Source: Eretmocerus hayati (taxonomy: Eukaryota > Arthropoda > Insecta > Hymenoptera > Aphelinidae). Taken from it: DNA of 64,000 bases. The position numbers were made by a program, and so were the translations under genes. The notes under the pieces were generated by a model, which saw only the letters and a list, made by a program, of their open reading frames with translations, did no database searches and was not told the DNA's origin. Below, in pieces: positions 56,748 to 64,000 of this stretch; within the stretch, counting starts at the first letter, position 1; each line of letters starts with the position of its first letter. The stretch lies in assembly GCA_029851415.1 (NCBI GenBank), contig CM056742.1, positions 114,888,246 to 114,952,245 on the forward strand. The letters run 5' to 3'.

Positions 56748-58775
56748 CAAGCTTTGTTATTCTCGAAGTCTGTCGTCTTTGCTATCCCTCGTAATTTTTC
56801 GAATTTTCGACAGCTTCACACAACTACATCAGCAACTCCGGAATCACCTTCTCAGATAGTATTCAGATAACCAAATTATCGTTTTACCGACTATGGAATC
56901 CAAAATTGATCATCTGTCACTTCACGTATGGAACATTCGTATTAGTATTATACTTTCGAGGATTGAAGATATTTCCAAGCTATGCGGTGACAAGCTATTT
57001 GAACAAGAGTCTTTCTTTTGATACGTTTTTCAGAATTTTTTTTCATTCAAGCTAACTTTCCCGCACTCTTTCCGGACACTCATGCAGGAATTTACCGTGT
57101 CGCCCATGTTGCTTATGTACTATTTTGGGACTTTTTTCGAATTCTACTAAATAACGGCTCTGGTCGACATGCGACTAAATGGCCCATCTATCAATTGATT
57201 TTTGTACTGTGAGGCGATGAATCGAAGGAACAAATTGTTGGGCATTGAGATGGAATAAACCGAGGGGCAGAGTAGCCCTGAAATACCGTTCAATTATTTG
57301 ACATGGTTTGAGTTCTTAAATAGGCAAGCATTTTCAATCTTCACAGTTTTGGAATAATTCGTAAAATTGGAACAAAATAGTGACGAAGTCGTACGATTAT
57401 AGATAATAACTTCCCGTAACATTAACAATTTTCAAACAGAGCTTTAAGGTATACATCGAAAAGAGCACATAAATTCAATGATAATTTACAACATCATATT
57501 ATGGTGCATATAGTCATGCATAATCATGCACCAAACATTTTTTCACGGGTATTGATGAGATGAGCTCCAGTTATGAGCAAATCAAAATGATTAAAACAAA
57601 TTCCTGTATGAACTCACAATGAATCTATGACATGGGGGTTTTTCCGCACCTTAGCAAATTACGAGTAGGGCAGCTGCATTCAATTGGAACTCATTTCAAT
57701 TACCACCGATTGGAGGTGCGGCTGTTTTGAGTGGTACTTTTATCTTTGAAAGTGTATGTGGAGGAGGGGCTGGGGATTCCTCCTCGGTCACAAAATTGAC
57801 GAAAAAGATGCAGAATTATACTACCGACTATGAGTGAGAAAACGACGATTTCTTAGGGAGTAATCTTCTACTTGTATGTAATCTTGTATCGCCTTGCATC
57901 AACGTTTCAATCATTTTTTCACCATTGCATGGAAAAGAGCGATTATTAGATTTCCTCTGCACTGCAATGTCGATTCACTTTGTCTCTTAAAAATGAAAAA
58001 TAGTATAGTATGCAGCACGTAATTAAAAATAGTAGTCCCGTTTTCAGTTTTCATCAATCGAGGCACAAATTATAAACTTCACACGCTCAATTTCGTCGTC
58101 CCTGTAATCTTTGAACTGACTTATGGGCAGCTAACTTTTTGGTGGGCTTATAAAAAAAAAAACACGTCGATGCAGCCAATAAAATGAAGTCCGTACAATT
58201 TCCTGGAAAGACTGTACCTATGTTTTGCAATCACAAGAAATATTTTCACTCAACATCGGTCTGACTCAGTCTAACCAGGCGCCTTGCAGTCTTTGCTCTC
58301 CTGTGGCTTTTGAAATTTCAAACATGTATTAGATGCCTAAACAACAAGTCAACATCGTGTTTTAAAGCAAGAAAATCACCGTCAACTAGTTTTTTGGTGG
58401 TAAGTTTCCGTATCATTCACGCGTATGGATCTTTGGCGTTTAACTTCGTCAAAATTCATCGTCTAAAACTCTTCAAATAGTCTCTGCATAGTACAAGTTG
58501 CGAGACATACGAGGTCTATTCAAGAGTTCGACCATGATGATCTAAATTTCAAGTTTTAGCAAATATGACACATTGGCTTCAGAATGTGCTTTGGAAATAT
58601 CGATTTTATTGAGTTTTGAGCAGACCGTTTTTTCGACAACCGACAACATTTTCCACCGTTTCCGACCGTAATCTGTCATTCCTGAGAATATACGAAAATT
58701 GACCAGCCTCTTGGCTGCAAGCGATAAGATTCGAGTTATGGTACAATTGCACGCTGAAAATACTGTAGTTAGGTA
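56748..58775. other. AT-rich DNA, nothing supported
   Basis: Short frames only. A small CCGCACCTTAG / GGTGCGG hairpin lies at about 57645-57723. Confidence 0.3.
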
Positions 58776-58949
58776 CACTGAACCCTGTCTGAATTGGGCA
58801 CCTTCGGTTTTAGGAGAAAAGGCCCAAAATAGACCGGTGCCCATACAGAGGGCATTCAACATGTAAAGGGTACTCTTGGTCACACGTTGAAGGGGTCGAT
58901 TTAGACAGGTGCCCAATATATAGAGTGCCCAATTCAACAGGTTTCACTG
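58776..58949. mobile_element. 174-bp pogo/Tc1-like MITE with TA duplication
   Basis: CACTGAACCCTGTCTGAATT and AATTCAACAGGTTTCACTG form the ends, with GGGCA facing TGCCC inside; TA flanks both sides (58774-58775, 58950-58951). GGTGCCC-type subterminal units repeat in the interior. The style is the same as the MITE at 8425-8594 but the sequence is different. Confidence 0.75.
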
Positions 58950-59518
58950 TATGAGTTTGCCATCGAGCCTCCAACCAAGAGGAACGATTTCGGATTTCCA
59001 AGACCGTGTTTGTTCTTGGAAAGTAGTAGAGAAGTATGATATACTCACAAATGACCTCAGCAAACTAAAGAGATGAAGTGTCCCAATCTTCGCGCCAGTT
59101 TCAACGATGAACAACGACTTTTCCCGTAAGCTTTTCGTGATTCTGTTATTTGAATTGCTTTCGACGTGCAAAGTTTGGAACTTTGTATTTACATGTAGGA
59201 GAATCTCATTTTCCGAAGTATGCGAATGTAACTCATAATTTACATCGATATACAGGATAAATAAGGATTGCGACATTGTTAGCATGTTTCTGATAAAACC
59301 ATCTAAGTGGCACAGATATTAAATACGAAACAATTCTCCATGCAAATCGCTCTGTGACGAGCTTAAATTTTTTTTCGTCATTCTCAATGAGTTTGTTCTT
59401 AATAGAGAAAAGTTTCCTTTTTGGGGTGAAATGATTTGAGACACTATATTAAAAAATCAGGATCTTCTCTCAGAACATGTGTCTCCTAACAAGAAAAAAA
59501 ACTGGGGAATAGTATTTT

Positions 59519-59635
59519 TCGATACGAGGGTGGGAAGTTTGGTTTTGCTTTCCGAGTGATTGTTTTCGGCCCGAGCCTTGGCGAGGGTCGAAATTATCAC
59601 GAGTAAAGCAAAAAACTTCACGCCCGAGTGTCGAA
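59519..59635. repeat. Hairpin repeat with GGCCCGAGCC core, copy 2
   Basis: TCGATACGAGGGTG faces CGCCCGAGTGTCGA around CGAGTGATTGTTTTCGGCCC and GGCGAGGGTCGAAATTATCA. Same order of motifs as 46079-46195, diverged in the outer stem. Related GCACGACTGAGCGTGTG follows to about 59660. Confidence 0.7.
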
Positions 59636-59660
59636 ATACGGTTTCGCACGACTGAGCGTG

Positions 59661-61557
59661 TGAAAATATTACTTATTCGAATGGGCATCAAAGGTGAACC
59701 GCCACATGGCTTTACCGATCATCACAGGCTCAATTGTTGAGGTTTATTGCTCAAGTTCATTGAGTAACTACAAATACACAATGTTTATCGCACTTTCTAT
59801 CGCACTACATGTGAAACAATCACTTGCCTTCGGCACTGCCACGAATCCAGGCTAGGACGGTTTTCAGACTAAGCAAAGACTCATCAATTTTCGAATCTCG
59901 AGTTGTATGTTACATGTTATGTATTCAATGACCCTACATCGAGCACAAAATTCCTTAGATGTAAATGTGAACCTTCACAGGAGAATTATACACTTTCCAA
60001 CTTGAAGTTCGTCTCCGTCAAGCGTCCGCATTCTTCAAAGGAATGGTATGTAATGGTGAACATGAATAATGCCAAGTCTCCAGCATGAAGCTGTCACGAA
60101 GAGGAGCTCACTCTCATACTTTTTTGCTCATCGAATCATGAAATTGGAGATCTTCAAGTTGTGTATGTGGATAGCATTCTGGAAAATAGAAACATCGATT
60201 CTTCAAGTCAAGAAGGGTTGCCTATTACTTACAGTCAGGCACCACAGAATTTCATGGATCGACGTCAAACACAATCATTTTAAAAATACATCAGTATCAT
60301 TTTACATTCTTCCAATGTTATTGAAATGAAACTTCTTTATTCGCGACATGCGCGAAGATGTATTTGGTACTAAACCAGAGTTGCAAAATTGCATGCACAT
60401 TAGATCATGAAGGAAGCTTTTTTGGGAAAATGTTAACGCAGTAAATCTTTAGAAAATTTCAAGTGACTGTGTAGAAGACAACTCAATAGTTATCCAATGG
60501 AAATAACAAGAAGCGAGACGTTAGGGCAAATCAGATCAATATAGTTCAACGCAAAAATGTCAGATTTGCAAAGATATACTATGGTAAAAGTCTCACATGA
60601 TTAAACTTCCAACACAGATAATGGTCATTAGAGCAAGTTCACGCATCGCACATCAGAACTTGGATTTAACTGAATGATTGAATTTTACATCTATTAATTT
60701 ACCCAAAGCCAACCGCAATCTGTTCATTACTTCTTGAAATTGGCCAGGGTGGAATCCAAACTAGAGTCAGTAGAAAGAATTGTCTCATGAGCCGCCTTCT
60801 ACTGAATTTAAACGGGAGTATGGTATTAAAATTCGAAGGATTGTCTCAACAGTAAGGCTGCCTTTCCATGGACAGACAGCCTGACATCAAAACTTGTCAT
60901 GTAGAGCACAAAGTCTGAAAGTTGATCCAAAAATAAATTCATCAGCAAGTAGTTGAGTCAAAGATCCGTCATAATACAACATAAACACGATTCAGAACTC
61001 GTATTCCCAATAATATTCTAAATTTTCTGAGGTATGAGGTAACCAATGATTAGACTCAAAATAGAGGAGAAGAGCAATCTCGCCAAATGTGGAGTGAAAA
61101 AAGATATCTAGTACTCAGTGGAACCTTTATGACAGTTCTCAAGCGCCTAAATTAGGATTGAACTATTTTCAGATTGATCATGAATGACATCGCTCCAATT
61201 GTTTCAAAATGACACGGCTTCAATTGTTTCATGCTAAATATACGCTAATAGTTCATCCTTGGGGATGGAGATAACTAATAATATACATTTTTTCATCAAC
61301 AATCAATTCTTGTATTAAAAAGTACAAAACATTCACTTCAAGGAATATTCAACACACATATTCACATGTACTGTAAAAATACTTTTTAGGGTAGAAAATG
61401 CGTCTGAAATGCATTTAAGAATAAAAACATGAGTTGAAATGTAAAAGATAAGTTAAGTCTCTAATTATAATAATCGTGGTACATCTGTACTCTCGACGTT
61501 TTTTTACAACATTTTGAACGCAATACAAAGTAAAAAAAGAACACGTGATATTCAACA
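59661..61557. other. AT-rich DNA downstream of the Lys/Glu-rich gene
   Basis: This includes the 3' UTR of the minus-strand gene ending at 61558, whose length I cannot fix because no canonical AATAAA is close. No repeats or other genes recognised. Confidence 0.3.
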
Positions 61558-62682
61558 TTATTCGGCGCTCACTTCTTCTTGGATGCCGTTTTCTTCCTGT
61601 CCGTTTGCTTCTGTAGCTGATTTGGACTTGGAAGCTGCTTTACCTTTCTTTGTTGCAGCTTTGGCACCTTTACCTTTCTTGGCAGCTTTAGGTTCGGCTT
61701 TGTCTTCAGGCTCGTCTTTATTACCGTTCTCGACAGCATCTACGCCATTTTCTTCCGAATCGTCATTTTTCCTTTCAGAATCGTTCTCCTCTTCATCTTT
61801 TTTGCCTTTACCTTTCTTTGAGGCAGCTGGAACAATACATGTATTTTCATTTTCAACTCACTCACAACCGCTTGAACTCAAGTCTACATGCTCATCTTGT
61901 TATCAAATAGATGAGGTTCAAAATACTCCACTGTACGCGAAAACATTCAAGTGGGTATGGAAGAGAAGGACGACTCAAGCAAATGAAGAGAAAGGTGGAA
62001 GAGAATGTTGAAAAACAACTCATAAAAGTTCCAATATTATTGTGGGATCAACTAACTATCCAATTACGACATCACATACATTGACAAGGTATTCAAGGCA
62101 AAAATGAGTCATTAAATAATTAGAACCTACCCTCTTTAGTAGCTTTGCCTTTGCCCTTTTTAGCTGCAGGGGGGCTTTTTTCTTCTGAAGGTTTGCTCTT
62201 AGCATTTTCTGAAACAAAACAAGTTTTATGAGCATAGGAAGATGAAGGCATGACTGATTCTGCTCTGCGAATAAGGATGATGTGATTGAAAGTTTGTTGG
62301 TATCATCACTACCTTCTTCAGCATCTCCGTTTGTTTCATTCTTTTTCGAAGTTTTTCCCTTTCCTTTTTTTGCCTGCTTGTCCTCCTCTTCTTCTAATTT
62401 TTCATCTTCTTCAGAGTCTGCTTTTTTTGCTGCAGTTTTCTTAGATTTTTTCTCTTCTGAATCAGATTTTTTGACTGTTGCTTTTGCCTTAGGAGCTGGT
62501 TTTGCTGGTTCAGGTTCAGGCTTCTTGTTCTTGGCAGCTCTTGGTAATCTTGGTTCTTTGGTTACTTGCTCTTCCGGGGACTGAGGCTTCTTCTTTTTTG
62601 CAGCCGATACATCACTGTTTTCTGTTGCAGCTGATTCAACAGATTCTGTTTCAGCTCTCTTACTTCCTTTGCGTGGAGCCAT
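61558..62682 (-). CDS. Lys/Glu-rich disordered, probably nuclear protein, 238 aa, three coding exons
   Basis: Coding exons are 62313-62682 (123 codons plus 1 nt), 62131-62208 (78 nt) and 61558-61826, joined across introns of 104 and 304 nt. Donors are AAG/GTAGTG and AGG/GTAGGT; acceptors are TTTGTTTCAG and TTGTTCCAG. Both introns are phase 1 and the joined frame is open to TAA. The protein starts MAPRKGSKRAE (ATG in GTCATGGCT context). It consists of Lys/Ala/Pro runs alternating with acidic Ser clusters such as SDSEEKKS and ADSEEDEKLEEEED, which look like CK2 sites. A KKGKGK motif recurs in every exon (AKKGKGKTSKK, AKKGKGKATKE, SKKGKGKKDEE, AKKGKGAKAATKKGK). KKKK stretches are probable nuclear signals. 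There is no folded domain. Composition resembles chromatin or nucleolar linker-type proteins, but I assign no function. A good acceptor (CTTGCTTGCAG) 2 nt before the ATG implies an upstream non-coding exon. Confidence 0.75.
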
Positions 62683-62684
62683 GA

Positions 62685-62702
62685 CTGCAAGCAAGCATAA
62701 AA
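62685..62702 (-). other. Putative 3' splice site of a 5'-UTR intron
   Basis: On the gene strand TTTTATGCTTGCTTGCAG directly precedes TC-ATG of the Lys/Glu-rich gene. The promoter and first exon would therefore lie at higher coordinates, possibly in the CpG-rich block at 63480-64000. Confidence 0.5.
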
Positions 62703-63187
62703 TCCAGTAGTAACAACCAATTGTGATGAAAATAGGAATTTATCATCGAATTCCAATGTGAGGATAGATATTGTGACAGACTATATATTCAAAGATGAAC
62801 TCAAGTTTTTCTAAGAGTATCTCAGAGTTTGAAAGCTGAGTGAAAGTGTAAAATCCAAACTGATTCAACAAATTTTTTCAGAATTGAATAATGAGTGAGA
62901 TAAAAGAAGATCGTAGTACGTGGAACTTGAGCAAAGATGCTAACAAATTTGCTATAATAGGCACAGATCATTAAAAGAGGTGATTGTACATCATTGAAAA
63001 GGTGTTGGATCTGAATAGAATAATCACGATAACTTGAATGGCCTGTCTGATTTCGAATGAAGAAGAGGAAAAATGAAGACTTTTCTCCATAAAACTGAAA
63101 TTTCCTTCGAAGCACGACGCAAGAAACAACATCTAACCATCACAACTATTCCTTTTGTCAGAACTCCCAGAAATCCGCAGATTGCCC

Positions 63188-63343
63188 ATAAGCGAAGCTT
63201 TGACAAGTTTAAAAGATTGTAAAAGAGTTACGGATTGATTAGAACTATAGAGGGGTAAGTCATTTATAAGCGAAGCTTTGACAAGTTTAAAAGATTGTAA
63301 AAGAGTTACGGATTGATTAGAACTATAGAGGGGTAAGTCATTT
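63188..63343. repeat. Perfect 78-bp tandem duplication
   Basis: Two identical units at 63188-63265 and 63266-63343, starting ATAAGCGAAGCTTTGACAAG and ending GGGGTAAGTCATTT. No differences were seen, so the duplication is recent (or an assembly duplication). It probably lies in the first intron or upstream region of the Lys/Glu-rich gene. Confidence 0.9.
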
Positions 63344-63479
63344 ATGTACCACAAGAAAAGCTCATAAATTCATCAAACCAAACTAGGATTGAAGGGATCG
63401 AGAACAAGACCGAGAACTGTTACGATTCCTCACACATTGCCATATAGATGGCGAATTGAAAATTGCTCATCACGACGGA

Positions 63480-64000
63480 GCGGACACGTAAATTCATCAA
63501 TTATTGATACGATACCGGCTTTCAAGGTATGATAGCTTGAACACGCTATCATACTCTAGAGCTGCGATCAACGCAAAAAGCGAAAGGGGAAATCACATTA
63601 AAAGTGTACCTCACAATGTGCGTTCCAGAGATCAACCCGCAACCGATGCAATTCTGGAACAAGTCGCTGATCAGAGGATTTCTGTCGTCGTTTGGCTGAA
63701 CAATCGAAGGTCATGATTCTCGCAAATCGAGGGGAGCGGCATTGGCGCGCGGCTTTTCTTCGAAACGGCAATCTATGGGCAATCTCGTCGCGATGGAGCG
63801 CTCGGTGGCGCGCGCGCGCTCACGATAATCCATTCCAGCATATCCGACAACAATTACTGACGCGGACCTGCGAGTAACCCGGCGTTGACCTTGGCCATCC
63901 TCAGCCATCGTCATCATAACCGTTGAGGATCTACCCAGGGAGACCGCGCACCAGGACAAGCGAGCGATTTCATAAAAGCCAGCCCGGGCACGAGAGTTGG
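63480..64000. promoter_or_regulatory. CpG-rich block, candidate promoter of the minus-strand gene
   Basis: GC and CpG content rise sharply (for example GCGCGCGCGC-type sequence near 63810) compared with the AT-rich DNA before it. The position upstream of a gene that seems to have a non-coding first exon makes it a promoter candidate. No start site or motif is certain. Confidence 0.3.

Noticed and set aside
62056..62312. C-terminal extension of the first-exon frame past 62312
   Set aside because: This reads through a GT donor into intron 1 and then exon 2 in the wrong frame; splicing at 62313/62208 restores the Lys/Glu-rich reading.
61514..62584. Plus-strand frames rich in Ser/Phe/Leu opposite the Lys/Glu-rich gene
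   Set aside because: Antisense shadows of the Lys/Glu-rich coding exons (GAA/AAA codons read backwards give TTC/TTT).

Overview
The window looks like nuclear DNA from an insect, probably a holometabolous one and perhaps hymenopteran (order is a guess). There are short spliceosomal introns, eukaryotic non-LTR retrotransposons, DNA transposons with terminal inverted repeats (TIRs), and one gene of the MBF2/secreted salivary peptide family, which I know only from insects. Base composition is patchy: CpG- and GC-rich blocks (about 1-4350, 7960-8420, 26990-28700, 40300-41530, 63480-64000) sit in AT-rich, repeat-laden DNA. No operons, CRISPR arrays or other prokaryotic features are present.

Only two host genes can be supported. 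One is a complete single-exon minus-strand gene for a 120-aa secreted MBF2-like peptide (51582-51944), with a TATA box and a poly(A) signal. The other is a minus-strand gene of at least three coding exons (61558-62682) for a 238-aa Lys/Glu-rich disordered, probably nuclear protein; a splice acceptor lies immediately 5' of its ATG exon. Retroelement remains are a 5'-truncated LINE with endonuclease remnant and reverse transcriptase (about 29086-32000, minus), a gag-like ORF1 with zinc knuckles and one in-frame stop (17393-18727, plus), and a short RT C-terminal scrap (13255-13457, plus). Pol III-type fossils are tRNA-like sequences (5738-5810, 6331-6403, 10300-10382, 17057-17148) and a 5S rRNA-derived sequence near 36859-36903.

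The dominant feature is foldback DNA. About 17 palindromic or TIR elements, from 170 bp to 3.6 kb, cover roughly 19 kb, close to 30% of the window. They include a 3.6-kb hairpin whose two arms each carry a tRNA-Ala-like sequence (4348-7959); hairpins at 10998-12097, 14385-15690, 21611-24474 and 54783-56284; two foldbacks whose arms are arrays of about 30-bp monomers and whose termini match each other (24919-26840 and 33943-34897); a third with about 80-bp monomers (52263-53515); a probable hAT-type element with 8-bp target duplications (20287-24909) that contains one of the hairpins; two elements sharing a central TTAA (42704-43561); and several small MITEs.

The genes do not form a pathway. 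The window is best read as two small insect genes embedded in a dense, nested graveyard of hairpin-forming transposons. The most interesting candidate is the foldback family built from mirrored minisatellites. All similarity statements come from reading the sequence by eye; no database search was possible.
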